Shown: piece after piece, positions 26,379-35,919 of the stretch
Position numbering within the stretch: position 1 is the first letter of the stretch
Layout of the letters: every line of letters starts with the position of its first letter
From: Bdellovibrionia bacterium
GTDB taxonomy: Bacteria > Bdellovibrionota > Bdellovibrionia > Bdellovibrionales > JAGQZY01
Length of the DNA: 64,000 bases
Direction: 5' to 3'
Assembly (NCBI GenBank): GCA_030424715.1
Contig: JAUHWH010000006.1
Span: 176,416 to 240,415 of the forward strand
Notes under the pieces: model-generated
What the model saw: only the letters and a program-made list of their open reading frames with translations
Told to the model about the DNA's origin: nothing
Databases searched by the model: none
Translations under genes and position numbers: made by a program

Positions 26379-27110
26379 TTACATTGAGCTGTTCGGCGCG
26401 ATATCATCAATTTGAGCGCCGGGGGCCGTTTTTCCTCCGCGCCGGGGTTTGGAGGGTGGTTTCGTTTTCCCCGTTCTGTCGCTGTACAGCCTATGAATCT
26501 TACGAGCCCCGTCTCGAATAAAGTCGCCTCTCTTTGAATTGACTTTGTCGAGTTGCGATAGCAGATTTCTAGCCCCATAGTCGCCGGGGACTTTCTTCAA
26601 GTCCCAAATTCGACCATTCTTATAATTATTGATTCTCCCATCCACCTTTTTGCCGGGGTTCGCCCTGCGTAGCTGGTTGCGCATGTCACCTGTGTGGCGG
26701 GCGAGGTCAGGCATTAGAGTTGTTTTAAAAAGTTGGATGGTTTGAACAAAGCGACCACGAGCTTTCTCATAGGTACTATGCATTTCAGCCAAGCGGGATA
26801 TTTGGTTTATATGGCGAGGCTCAAGTGTTGGACCCTGGGTTTGAATGATTCGAGCCACATTCGCTTCTATACGCAATATTCGTTGATCGATTTCAAAGAG
26901 GGCGGGCAGGGTGCGAATTGCAGTTTTAAGGGCCCCTTGCTGGTGTTTTTTGTTAGTGAATGTTTTCTTTACCAGGCCCTCTCCAGGTTTACTGTGCTTC
27001 AGTATCTTTTCGGTGGCCCCATTGACTGTCTGCACGGCCTGAGCACCCATCGTTTGTTGGGCGTTGGAATAGTGGGACAAGAAAAGAGAGAGGACTAAAA
27101 AAAGCTTCAT
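26379..27110 (-). CDS. Secreted basic helical protein of unknown function
   Basis: 243 residues. Signal peptide MKLFLVLSLFLSHYSNAQ cleaves after NA. The mature protein is helical (residues 60-160), then very basic with a proline, glycine and lysine-rich tail (KTKPPSKPRRGGK). No family recognised. The nearby sequences are also secreted orphans. Confidence 0.65.
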   Translation of the reverse strand: MKLFLVLSLFLSHYSNAQQTMGAQAVQTVNGATEKILKHSKPGEGLVKKTFTNKKHQQGALKTAIRTLPALFEIDQRILRIEANVARIIQTQGPTLEPRHINQISRLAEMHSTYEKARGRFVQTIQLFKTTLMPDLARHTGDMRNQLRRANPGKKVDGRINNYKNGRIWDLKKVPGDYGARNLLSQLDKVNSKRGDFIRDGARKIHRLYSDRTGKTKPPSKPRRGGKTAPGAQIDDIAPNSSM

Positions 27111-27268
27111 TCTCTCAGCTTATCCAAGGTTTAAGTAAAACGAAAGAGGTTGTCGCGTGCTAAGTTTGAGCCCTTAACCAAAGGCTGGTCCACTAGTCTT
27201 TGCTCCGGGTCCTCTGAATATTTGGTAACACTTGCTGTCTAATTGTTTTTCTCATTTTACAATGGAGT

Positions 27269-28462
27269 GTGTTTTTTAGATGTTCGCTGTGCCTTTTACT
27301 TTTAATTTTCTCTAACGATGTTGTCGGTACAACTTGCTACGATCAGAACCGACGTGACGAGATTGCGGGTCCCCAACAAAGTCAACGCTGTGATCGAAGG
27401 CGTAGTCGGATATTAGTCTCCGAGAACGAGCGTCTAAGAGAGTTTATCAAGGCCGTGGATCGGCGTATGGCCACGAGTGGAATCACCTATGATATGACTA
27501 GCTACCTGTCGACGTCCGAGGGGGTAGGGCCCTTCATTGAAAAGCTTGAGACCCTTCAAGTCGAGGCCGAGACCTTAGCCTTATTGGCGCAGGGCGAAGG
27601 GGACAGGGCTCGCATGCAAAACCTTGAATCTATCGGCAAGCCACTTCCGAGCTTACAGCCCTTAACACAATTACGTGACCCCGACTCCATGGAGAAGATC
27701 AAGACAGAATATCTTAAACAAATGAATCCTTCCTTTTTACAAACCCAGGGGCGGTCTTCGAAGGGCGTCGCCGAGCCGCAAATCCACCAAGTGGATCTAT
27801 CGAGGATTGGTCGAGGGTACTGCTCGGCCGGGGGCTTTGTGACACGCTTGATGCCGCCGGAGGCTCCTAGGCCACTCACCGACGAGATGCGAGTCGCTTT
27901 AAAGCACCAGATCTATGATCGTGACTGCCAAACCCCAAGAGAACAGTCGTTGGTGTATCGGGGGCGGGTGTTTGAGATTTCTTGTGTTGAAGCAGACTCT
28001 AAAGATGAAGATGTTTTCGAATTGATAAATATGTGTCACCCGATCTTCTATGGCTTTTTTCCCACGACGCACATTCGTGGTAAAGCCGCGCGGGGGGTGG
28101 CGCTTTGTGACTTGCCAGCAGAGGTCACTTTTTCTACAGGGCAAAGGCGAGTGGATCAAACCAACCGTGAGTGTGGTCTCATGACTAAGGGAGTACTGAA
28201 TTCACAGATCAAACGTCTTTACCCGGGCGAAGGGGACGAATCCTTACAAATGGCTTCTGAGCTGGCGCAAAGCAATCCCCAATTTTGGGAACAGAGCGTT
28301 TCGAAGGTGAGGGCCCACTGTTCACCTGATCAAGTAAGTGGCTACAGCAGTACCGAGCGCACCTCGTGCAAATACATTTTAAAAAGGATTAGTGCCATCG
28401 AGACCCTTTCGGTGGGCCCGTACGGTAGCCAAGGCAATCCACTTGGCAAAACTCGACAATGA
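27269..28462 (+). CDS. Secreted cysteine-containing protein of unknown function
   Basis: 397 residues from GTG 27269, the only usable early start although GGAG is almost adjacent to it. The N-terminus (CSLCLLLLIFSNDVVG) acts as a signal sequence. The mature protein has about twelve cysteines and a helical N-terminal region. No recognised domain. Convergent with the next gene. Confidence 0.6.
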   Translation: MFFRCSLCLLLLIFSNDVVGTTCYDQNRRDEIAGPQQSQRCDRRRSRILVSENERLREFIKAVDRRMATSGITYDMTSYLSTSEGVGPFIEKLETLQVEAETLALLAQGEGDRARMQNLESIGKPLPSLQPLTQLRDPDSMEKIKTEYLKQMNPSFLQTQGRSSKGVAEPQIHQVDLSRIGRGYCSAGGFVTRLMPPEAPRPLTDEMRVALKHQIYDRDCQTPREQSLVYRGRVFEISCVEADSKDEDVFELINMCHPIFYGFFPTTHIRGKAARGVALCDLPAEVTFSTGQRRVDQTNRECGLMTKGVLNSQIKRLYPGEGDESLQMASELAQSNPQFWEQSVSKVRAHCSPDQVSGYSSTERTSCKYILKRISAIETLSVGPYGSQGNPLGKTRQ

Positions 28463-28571
28463 AGTCAGAGTCTTTTTGAGGCCAGGCAGAACTTTGATTT
28501 CAAAAGCCATCCCCCTTGCAAGCAAACTGCTTTTCCATGGGGGCTCCATATTTCAATCGCACAATTAGTCG

Positions 28572-30008
28572 TTACCGGAGATCGCATGGGTGTATTTGAG
28601 GTTCCACATACTTGAACAAGCTTGTTATCACTTCTTCGTGGCCGGCGTTGTCGCTGAAAGTCCACTTTACGCGGAGCTCCTTCAGGTTGTCGGCGGCTTG
28701 AATCTGATAGGTTTGGTTTGTGGCGCCCGGTATAAGTGTGGTGTTTCTATACCATTGAAAGCTTGCAGATGAACGATTGATTCCATCGGCATCAGTAATA
28801 CCATTAGGGCGAGCCGTTACGGTTTCTCCAACCTCAGGTGTTCCTAAAAACACCAAGCGCCCGCGAGGTCGATTGTTGCCGGGTATGGAGTCGGCTGGGT
28901 TGACGGAAAAACTGGCTGGTACAGTAGAGACTCTTTCTTTAAATGAGCCAAGTGGGGCGACGAGCTCAGCAGGGCTACTCTTCGACTCTGGCGTGCCTCG
29001 GTTGTCGATATAGCTATAGCGAACGTGAACTTCGGTACATGTGTCTGAGGCTCCTAACGTGTAACTCTCAGAAGTGGCGCCGGCGATGGCAAATCCATCT
29101 CGATACCACTGGAACGATTCTGTTGAATAATTGATACCATCGTTATCCACAACAGAGTTGGGGCGAGCCAATAACCTCTGTCCGACAATAGGGTCTCCTA
29201 AAAAGGAGACGGGGCCTCGTGCGGGGTCGTTATCGGCCGGAGGGGTGGGAGGATTACTGTTTCCGTTATCCGGTGTGCTTGGAGGAGTGTTATTCCCGTT
29301 GTCCGGAACGGGGGGGGGATCGTTATTCTCCGGAGGAGTTGGTGGCTGAGGTATGCTGCCACCACTCTGTGGAGGCCATGGATCATTGTTGTTATTGTCT
29401 TCTTCTGCCGCAATCGCTGCAACGAACCATGCGGGGTAGTTCACTCCTGAGCTGTCAAAGGCGGCTCGAAGTTGAGTCCTTCTGTTTTGTAGCACAAAGG
29501 TTTGATCCGCTTGTGGTGTCTCAGAGAGAAAAACCAGCTGTAGCAGACTTCTGTTCATGCTACGAGCACGGGCCGTCCACTCATTTTGTTCGGCCGGTCG
29601 CGCGGGTCGGTTGAACCAGGTGGAGTGAAGGCTGGCAACAAAAATGACATGGTCTTGGTCATTGCTCGCTTCGCATACGAATTCCAGACACTCTCCCTGC
29701 TGTACTGGTTTTGCTTGCATACCTTGACCACAGTTCGGTGCAGCGGAGCAAATTTTAAGAACCCCAGCAGAGCTGTTAGAAGCGTCCGCGACACATGAAA
29801 ATTGCTGACAACCATTCTCCAAAAAAAATGAAGGGGGAGTAAACCCTAAGCTGCAATCCACAGGCAGTGATGAGTCAGTGCAGTTCAGTGGGGTTTCAAG
29901 GAGACTGTTTTGCCCTTCTACAGTTTGCAGTTCTGAATTCACAGGACCACAGGCAACTGCGAAGACAGTAAGAAGAAAAAAACTAAGAATCCTAGAATGG
30001 CACATCAT
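28572..30008 (-). CDS. Lipoprotein with proline/asparagine linker and two Ig-like repeats
   Basis: 478 residues. Lipobox FAVA-Cys20. A cysteine-rich N-terminal part (about 40-115) precedes a helical section, then a Pro/Asn/Asp linker of repeated PPTPPxNND-type units. Two about 85-residue repeats follow, sharing FLG(D/T)P.VG....ARPN...D.DGIN.S..SFQWYR, an Ig-like fold seen in bacterial surface proteins. Probably extends from the outer membrane; ligand unknown. Confidence 0.75.
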   Translation of the reverse strand: MMCHSRILSFFLLTVFAVACGPVNSELQTVEGQNSLLETPLNCTDSSLPVDCSLGFTPPSFFLENGCQQFSCVADASNSSAGVLKICSAAPNCGQGMQAKPVQQGECLEFVCEASNDQDHVIFVASLHSTWFNRPARPAEQNEWTARARSMNRSLLQLVFLSETPQADQTFVLQNRRTQLRAAFDSSGVNYPAWFVAAIAAEEDNNNNDPWPPQSGGSIPQPPTPPENNDPPPVPDNGNNTPPSTPDNGNSNPPTPPADNDPARGPVSFLGDPIVGQRLLARPNSVVDNDGINYSTESFQWYRDGFAIAGATSESYTLGASDTCTEVHVRYSYIDNRGTPESKSSPAELVAPLGSFKERVSTVPASFSVNPADSIPGNNRPRGRLVFLGTPEVGETVTARPNGITDADGINRSSASFQWYRNTTLIPGATNQTYQIQAADNLKELRVKWTFSDNAGHEEVITSLFKYVEPQIHPCDLR

Positions 30009-30196
30009 GGCTCCCCCAATACACTCTATTAATAAGCAAAATCTCGGCCAAAGATGTGACTGATGGAGTAGCCTATCTATCTGTTTTTATTGAGTTTTGT
30101 TTTGAGACAATGTAAAGACTTTGGTCGATATCAAAAGCCTAAACATTTTTCTCCAAATTTAAAGACTCGAAATTTAGGGAACTGGAAAGGCTCGCC

Positions 30197-30400
30197 GTGG
30201 GAGTACATGAAATCACGATTGAGCATATAGGACTAGCCTCAAAAGAAAATTCAATCTTCGAATGTTTTGGACAAACAAAACATAGGACACTCCCGGTTTT
30301 ACTTATCAACATCCGAGACCAAAATTTTAGTCGATCTCATTTTGAACCAGAAGAATTTCGAAGCTATCTCTCGAGGAGGCTGAAACGGCATCCTCCTTGA
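30197..30400 (+). CDS. Doubtful small ORF, 67 residues
   Basis: GTG start with GGAAAGG about 11 bases upstream. Soluble and basic at the end. No family recognised and no neighbour support. Kept only because the surrounding 680 bases hold no other gene. Confidence 0.2.
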   Translation: MGVHEITIEHIGLASKENSIFECFGQTKHRTLPVLLINIRDQNFSRSHFEPEEFRSYLSRRLKRHPP

Positions 30401-30655
30401 AAAGAACATTAGTGCTTTCGCAAGCCCTGCCTTTTGAAAGTTGTGAAGTGCTGGTGGCGATGGTCTGACAATGTCTGACAAATACCTCAAGTTTCGTCGA
30501 CCCATGCACAGACTTTTCCCATCCGAGTTGGATAATTTCTAAGCATACGGCCTGCTCTTCGAAGTTGCGCGACTGCAAGTACTATTTAGAAGGTTGGTTG
30601 GGTCCTATGCCGCGAATGCCATTGTGTCTTGTTCAGATGTTGGGTATTCAAGGGT

Positions 30656-30671
30656 TTGAATGTTCATTCAA
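30656..30671. promoter_or_regulatory. Palindrome before the knottin-like gene
   Basis: TTGAATG-TT-CATTCAA, seven-base arms around two bases, 17 bases before the start codon and flanked by GGG and CCC that could extend it as a hairpin. Could be an operator or a 5'-leader structure near the ribosome-binding site. Confidence 0.4.
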
Positions 30672-30687
30672 CAACCCAGGGGGGATT

Positions 30688-30951
30688 ATGAAAAAAATGA
30701 TGTTCGTATTTAGTGTGATGCTTATTGTGGCAGGAGCTCTTTCGTTTGTGTCAATAGAGACTACGACCGCGAGCGATCAGGTCAGGGTGACCGTCGAGAA
30801 TGCCCAGACATTCGACGCGATGATTGCGCCGAAGGTTCTGCTGGCTCAAAGCTGCGTTCCTAAAGGTGGTGATTGCACTTATTATAGATGTTGCGCCGGC
30901 ACCTATTGCCGTAAGATCGGTGGCAAAGATGGCGACAAAGTTTGCCAGTAG
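30688..30951 (+). CDS. Knottin-like secreted peptide precursor
   Basis: 87 residues from ATG 30688, with a G-rich ribosome-binding site just upstream. The layout is signal peptide (about 1-29), a cysteine-free propeptide-like stretch (about 30-54), then a compact C-terminal part starting near SCVPKGGDC. Its six cysteines are spaced C-X6-C-X4-CC-X4-C-X11-C, the arrangement of inhibitor cystine knots of animal and plant toxins and protease inhibitors. No other domain. Such a layout suggests a secreted, disulfide-stabilised mini-protein. Target and activity cannot be told from sequence. Confidence 0.75.
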   Translation: MKKMMFVFSVMLIVAGALSFVSIETTTASDQVRVTVENAQTFDAMIAPKVLLAQSCVPKGGDCTYYRCCAGTYCRKIGGKDGDKVCQ

Positions 30952-30971
30952 CCTAGTCATTTGAATCAAAA

Positions 30972-31007
30972 CTTGGGCGCTACGGTCTGGGGCCCGAGCT
31001 TTTTTTA
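30972..31007 (+). terminator. Intrinsic terminator after the knottin-like gene
   Basis: Stem CTTGGGC/GCCCGAG with one T-G pair, then eight T residues at 31000-31007. The gene therefore appears monocistronic. Confidence 0.7.
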
Positions 31008-31307
31008 TTCTTGCCCGAGCGGGGCCCGTCTTTTACCCACTGGTATCGCGTCTCGTTTTCTTTGCCGTGCTCGACGCTTTCTTGGGGCAACTTGATGAGA
31101 GGCGCCCAAAGCATGATCAAGTCATTGCGTCGACTGTGACGTCAAGTTGGCAAAATGCCTTGAAAACAGAGGAAAGTGTCTAGACTCTGTACAATATTTT
31201 TTTGAATTCCTATAAAAAGTTCAGCGACTTGGAATCCCGTTAAAACCAGTCAGACATCGTCGTATATAGAGACTGTTGGATCATTTATAAAAAAGGGTTT
31301 GGGTCGT
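31008..31307. other. Intergenic region before the PBP operon
   Basis: About 300 bases without a gene. The left part follows a terminator. The right part is AT-rich near 31190-31215 and should hold the promoter of the three-gene operon, but no convincing -35/-10 pair stands out. Confidence 0.4.
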
Positions 31308-32438
31308 ATGTTTCATAGTGCTGTGTTTCGCCGTTTCTTAAATTTTCGAGTATTGGTCGTTCTTTGGGCCTCTTGTTTGAGCCAGGTTTCTGGCGCAGCG
31401 GGAGATATGCCTGTCGGCGATGTGCAGTTCCAATCAACAATGGAGATCAATGCCAAAGTCGAAGACTTCGCGAACGGTTTGGCATCCGCGCTGCTTAACG
31501 ATTTTGATGTCACCAATGTAGAGTTGGCTCGAGACGAGCGAGGACAGGTGATTAATCGCTTTCACTCCGGAGAGCTAGCGGGTTCTTTTGTGGGAGTTTT
31601 GCAAAGCCCTTCCGGCCCCTCTCAGTTGGATTCTGAGTTCTCTATCGAGATGGGAGTCGAGCAAGAAAAAAAAATCGAGTACGAAATTCATGTGCGAGCC
31701 AAGGGGCAAATTTCAAACCCGAAGGCGTTTCTGGTCAACTACCTGAATCAAGTGGATGTGGAATGCCGTAGACGACGACAAAAAGTGAGTGCCTTCAATA
31801 GAGAACAGCTATGCGATTCATTAAAGCAAAATGCTAACTGGAGAGATCAATCTCCTGTGGCCATGGGACGGGTTGCTGGCGAAGCCCTAAAGCAAGGGCT
31901 GCTCGACCAGGTTGCAGACCTGAGCTTTCCTATTGTCCGCTTAAAGCTCAATAGCCAGCTCAATGCCATTCGCACTGATTTAATAGAGTATCTAGACGAG
32001 CAGATTCAGGTGACAGGTGGCGAAGACCGAACAACCATCGATGTTGATTTGTCTGGACTATCATCATTGTTTAGTCCCGAAGCCACTGACTTTTTAAATT
32101 ACTATGAGCTCAGGGACTATCACTACAAGTCGATTCAAGTCTCCATCACCGACGATAAGGTGACATTCAACTATTTTATGGTGAAGTTGCACGTACAGTC
32201 TGTTTTCGATGCTTATATGGCAGCTCTAGGGAGTATCCAAGAAACTCTCGAAGATCCCGACAAAGGCCGAACAATCGGAAAGGACATTCGGTATGGTCAG
32301 GGAATCAAGGGTGCTCTATTAGGTAACTCTGGGTGGTTTGAGTTTATAGGCGCCGGATCCGCGTATTTTAGCAGTGGTGATCAAGAGCCCATCTCCGATG
32401 AAGAAGCTGAAGAGTTGGACGATCTCGGTATTGATTGA
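31308..32438 (+). CDS. Secreted protein of unknown function, first gene of PBP operon
   Basis: 376 residues from ATG 31308 with AAGGGTTTGG upstream. Signal peptide ends near SQVSGAAG. Mature sequence is mixed alpha/beta with an acidic C-terminus (EPISDEEAEELDDLGID). No domain recognised. Twenty-five bases separate it from the giant penicillin-binding protein, so the products are probably made together and may act on the same wall substrate. Confidence 0.65.
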   Translation: MFHSAVFRRFLNFRVLVVLWASCLSQVSGAAGDMPVGDVQFQSTMEINAKVEDFANGLASALLNDFDVTNVELARDERGQVINRFHSGELAGSFVGVLQSPSGPSQLDSEFSIEMGVEQEKKIEYEIHVRAKGQISNPKAFLVNYLNQVDVECRRRRQKVSAFNREQLCDSLKQNANWRDQSPVAMGRVAGEALKQGLLDQVADLSFPIVRLKLNSQLNAIRTDLIEYLDEQIQVTGGEDRTTIDVDLSGLSSLFSPEATDFLNYYELRDYHYKSIQVSITDDKVTFNYFMVKLHVQSVFDAYMAALGSIQETLEDPDKGRTIGKDIRYGQGIKGALLGNSGWFEFIGAGSAYFSSGDQEPISDEEAEELDDLGID

Positions 32439-32463
32439 ATGAAACCCCTTTTGGAGTGACCTG

Positions 32464-35400
32464 TTGGAAACCTATTTTTACCTTTTTATTTCTGCTTTGG
32501 TGTCTTTGCATCAGTACATCCCTGCCGACCAACCAGGAGTTAAGAAGTACTATCAAGATGTTCGGCAAATTAGGCAAACGGATGTTCTGCACGCAGCCAA
32601 CCAAAGCTGCCGGTTTCTCTATTCCGTTTCGAGAGATGCCGGGCTTGAGTCACTGGGCTCAGGCGGCGCGCTGAGTTCTTTGGCGAACTCTCTTCTTGAG
32701 AATAGTGGCGGGATGGACGTCATGATCGCTATGATCGATACACCTGAAATGGAAAAGAGAATGGCCGATCGCGGAATCAGCCCCAGAGCTTTAAAAGACT
32801 TTCTCGGTGTTCTTTGTGCAGAGGATTTTAACCCTTATTTACTTCCGCCGACACTGGCTCAGCAAAGCCTGGCGTTTTTAGAGCAAGAGATCAAGATCCT
32901 CGATAAGCAGCAGATGAGCTCTTTGGGGCAGTTCAAAAGTTTTGGTACCGTCGTCATTCACGATAAAAGTGGCGAGTCTCTTGACCTCTATGGAGTGAGT
33001 GACCGTCAATGGGTGCCCTATCATGATATGGCAAAAACTCTATCGTTGAGCTTGCTGGCCACAGAAGACGATCAGTTTTTTAGTCACCAGGGCGTGCACC
33101 CCAGGGCCGTGGCTCGAATCTTAAAAGAGGCCACATCCTCTGACGAGGCCAGTGGAGGCTCCACAGTCACCATGCAGTTGCTAAAGAATATGTTCTTCGA
33201 GTCGTGGCCCAAATCTCAATATGCTATTTTTAATCATGGGCAAGAGAAAAAGTTGCTTCGTAAGGTGCGTGAATGGTACTGGGCCAAGCCTTTTGAAGAA
33301 AACTTTAAACGTAAGGACAATCCCACCGCGCACAAACAGAAAGTGCTTGAGCTGTACTTCAATCTTGTCAACTTTGGTTCTGGCATTCAGGGGATCTCTC
33401 AGGCCGCGCAGTTTTATTTTGCAAAACCACCGAAAGACCTTTCTCTCTCAGAGTCGGCTTTTCTTACCAGTTTACTGAAGCGCCCGGCATTTTACGCCAA
33501 GCCGAGAAACTACGTGAGTTGGACGAAACCCCGCCGTGACGACTATATTTTAGAGAGGGTTGGCGAGCTTTGTCGGAACCCAAAATCTCAATCAAGTCTG
33601 GTGGGGGCCGTTGCATTGGTTGACCTTTGCAAAGCTAGCGATGCCGACCGAATGTCGCTTGAAGACCTAGAAAAAATAAAAAGTGAACCTCTTCCCCTCT
33701 GGCAGCCCTACGTTTTTAACGATCTCGTTGCCGAAGATCCGATAGCGGTGAGTTTCATGTCCAAAAATGACGAGAGTGACAAGGGCTCCGGCGATGAAGC
33801 TGTCGATCCAAGGGCCGCACAGACGGAGGCCTTCGCTCCTTTTATTACCAAGGCCAACCAATTGATAAAGGCGACTATTGCTGCACAGCCTGGTTTTCAT
33901 CGAGACTTGAACGTTCAAACCACTGTGGTGCCCGAACTGCAAAAGATTGTTTACAATGTGGTCCGAAAAAAGCTTGATGCTTACGACAGCTCACGCCAAG
34001 CTCGTGAGCTTCTTGAGCCCGCGCTCGACGACCGAGGGCGAAGAGCGACCCTGAGGTCTGAAGACCTTGGTGTGAGCTTTCTATACAATATTCGTCGCTT
34101 TACCAAAAGTCAGTGGACGAGGGACGAGGTTCTCCTGTTTTCGGTGGGACTATCAACCCGTGGCGAGAAGCTATTCTCTCTTACGACTTCTGAGGTCGAG
34201 GGGGCTCTGCGAACTCTATCTAAGACGTCTGACCCATCACGAGTCAAACAGATCATTAGTGAGGTAAGAAAACAAACCAATCAGGTTGGTGAAGTGCTTT
34301 TTGTGAGAGTGACTGCTGACGACACCACAGTACTTACCCTAGGAGAGTTGATCGCCGATATGGACTTCGATGCCGAGACACAGGCGGAGGTGCAGTCGTA
34401 CTACGCCAGTCAATCGGTGAAGCAGCGACTTTTTCGAACATCGATTCAGCGGATGTTGCGTTATCGACCGCGGAACAGTTTGGAACTACTCATTCGCACA
34501 GAAGACGGCGTACTACTCGATGAACAGTTGAAGCCGATTTCGATGACGAATTCTGACCGATGGTGGGCCATGCACCTTGCCCAAGGGCGCACCACTTTCT
34601 TTTGGGCCAAGCGGTTGGGAACCAGAGAGGGGCGAACCCGATATCAATTAGAAACCCCAAGCCTGCAAGCTGCGGTCATGATTGTTGATAGCAACAATGG
34701 AGAGGTGCTGGCCAATTTTGCCGGATATGAGCCTGAGAATTCCTTTTTTGACCGTAGTTCTGATATGCGTCGTCCTTATGGATCTTCGTTGAAGCCTTGG
34801 GTCTACCATCATGCCCTTGATAATGGACTGTCGCCGTACTCCCAATTGAATAACTGGTACGTTGAGTTCCCTTACGCCGGTGGTGAGCGCACTTATAGGC
34901 CAAAGAACTTTTCAGGAGGTTCACCCTCTCATGTCACTCTCGAGGAGGGGATGGTTCACTCCTACAACAAAGCCACCTTCAGTTTGTTCAATCATCCCGA
35001 TTGGGATGGTAACCCTTCTTGGTATCAGCGGTTTCAAGAGCTTCGGGAGCTGTTCAACCATATTGGTCTTTACGAAGAGACCCAAAACTTTATGCCCATT
35101 GTACTGGGCGCGCAGGAATCGACTTTGCAGAGATTGGTGGACTCTTATACTTATTTCGCCAATGGGAAAGCCATCCAGAGAAGCCATTTTATCAAGAAAA
35201 TCGAGGACTATTATGGCCGAACGCTTTACGAGCATCAGCCAGAATCAATTGCCATAGAGAACAAAAGGTCAACCACGACTCTGGAAGTCCAAAATTTGCT
35301 CGCCGGAGTAGCCAATCGCGGAACGGCGGGGCGCCTGCGTTGGTTTACCGAAAGCGTCGCCGAAGGGCGCTTACAGGAGCGTTGTTTTAAGAATCGCCCT

Positions 35401-35919
35401 CGCTTTGGTGAGCAAAGCTGCTTTGGTGGTAAAACGGGAACATCCAATGACGGCCGAGACACTTGGTTCACCGGTATTAGCAAAAATTTTGTTATAGGGG
35501 TGTGGGTTGGCTACGACGCCTTTCGCCCCATTCCCGGCAAGGCCACCGGTGGGCAATTGGCGCTGCCTATCTTTATGGATATCGTAAAAGAGGGGATTGA
35601 TATTTTGCCGAGGATTGAACCCTTTTTTGGCGTTGACCAGATCGTAGAAAACCAAGTGGCTCCTCGGCCCTTGTTCGATTCTCTTGTGGTTGGCAACAAC
35701 GCCTCGGAGCTCCCCCTTGATCAGGCTTTCACGCAACCACTTGTATTTGATCAGTGCCGTTGTGATGCCCTCGTTAGTGATCAGTCGGGTGCGATTTTAG
35801 GCTACAAGCTGATCGACTCCAGTAATCTGTCTTACATCAGTGAGACCTACAACACCCTTGATGAGTGCCAGGTCTCCAAAAACTCACTACTCGCGGCGGG
35901 GGTCATCCAATGCCAATGA
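32464..35919 (+). CDS. Very large class A penicillin-binding protein
   Basis: 1151 residues from TTG 32464. The glycosyltransferase (GT51) domain contains LATEDDQFFSHQG (catalytic Glu201) and GGSTVTMQLLKN. The transpeptidase has RPYGSSLKPW (active Ser774), a SYN motif at MVHSYNKATF, and GGKTGTSNDGRDTWFTG. It therefore can both polymerise glycan strands and cross-link stems. It is longer than ordinary PBP1 proteins. About 150 unassigned residues precede GT51 and a long insert separates the two catalytic domains. The N-terminus is only weakly hydrophobic. Its 3' end overlaps the next gene. Confidence 0.9.
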   Translation: METYFYLFISALVSLHQYIPADQPGVKKYYQDVRQIRQTDVLHAANQSCRFLYSVSRDAGLESLGSGGALSSLANSLLENSGGMDVMIAMIDTPEMEKRMADRGISPRALKDFLGVLCAEDFNPYLLPPTLAQQSLAFLEQEIKILDKQQMSSLGQFKSFGTVVIHDKSGESLDLYGVSDRQWVPYHDMAKTLSLSLLATEDDQFFSHQGVHPRAVARILKEATSSDEASGGSTVTMQLLKNMFFESWPKSQYAIFNHGQEKKLLRKVREWYWAKPFEENFKRKDNPTAHKQKVLELYFNLVNFGSGIQGISQAAQFYFAKPPKDLSLSESAFLTSLLKRPAFYAKPRNYVSWTKPRRDDYILERVGELCRNPKSQSSLVGAVALVDLCKASDADRMSLEDLEKIKSEPLPLWQPYVFNDLVAEDPIAVSFMSKNDESDKGSGDEAVDPRAAQTEAFAPFITKANQLIKATIAAQPGFHRDLNVQTTVVPELQKIVYNVVRKKLDAYDSSRQARELLEPALDDRGRRATLRSEDLGVSFLYNIRRFTKSQWTRDEVLLFSVGLSTRGEKLFSLTTSEVEGALRTLSKTSDPSRVKQIISEVRKQTNQVGEVLFVRVTADDTTVLTLGELIADMDFDAETQAEVQSYYASQSVKQRLFRTSIQRMLRYRPRNSLELLIRTEDGVLLDEQLKPISMTNSDRWWAMHLAQGRTTFFWAKRLGTREGRTRYQLETPSLQAAVMIVDSNNGEVLANFAGYEPENSFFDRSSDMRRPYGSSLKPWVYHHALDNGLSPYSQLNNWYVEFPYAGGERTYRPKNFSGGSPSHVTLEEGMVHSYNKATFSLFNHPDWDGNPSWYQRFQELRELFNHIGLYEETQNFMPIVLGAQESTLQRLVDSYTYFANGKAIQRSHFIKKIEDYYGRTLYEHQPESIAIENKRSTTTLEVQNLLAGVANRGTAGRLRWFTESVAEGRLQERCFKNRPRFGEQSCFGGKTGTSNDGRDTWFTGISKNFVIGVWVGYDAFRPIPGKATGGQLALPIFMDIVKEGIDILPRIEPFFGVDQIVENQVAPRPLFDSLVVGNNASELPLDQAFTQPLVFDQCRCDALVSDQSGAILGYKLIDSSNLSYISETYNTLDECQVSKNSLLAAGVIQCQ

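Larger units (their letters stand above)
30009..30687. other. 679-base region with few genes upstream of the knottin-like gene
   Basis: Contains the doubtful ORF at 30197 and the element GACTTTGGTCGA at 30117-30128, also seen at 2390. A tandem GTCTGACAA lies near 30463-30481. The palindrome TTGAATG-TT-CATTCAA at 30656-30671 is described separately. The divergent promoter of the lipoprotein at 30008 should lie at its left end. Confidence 0.4.
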
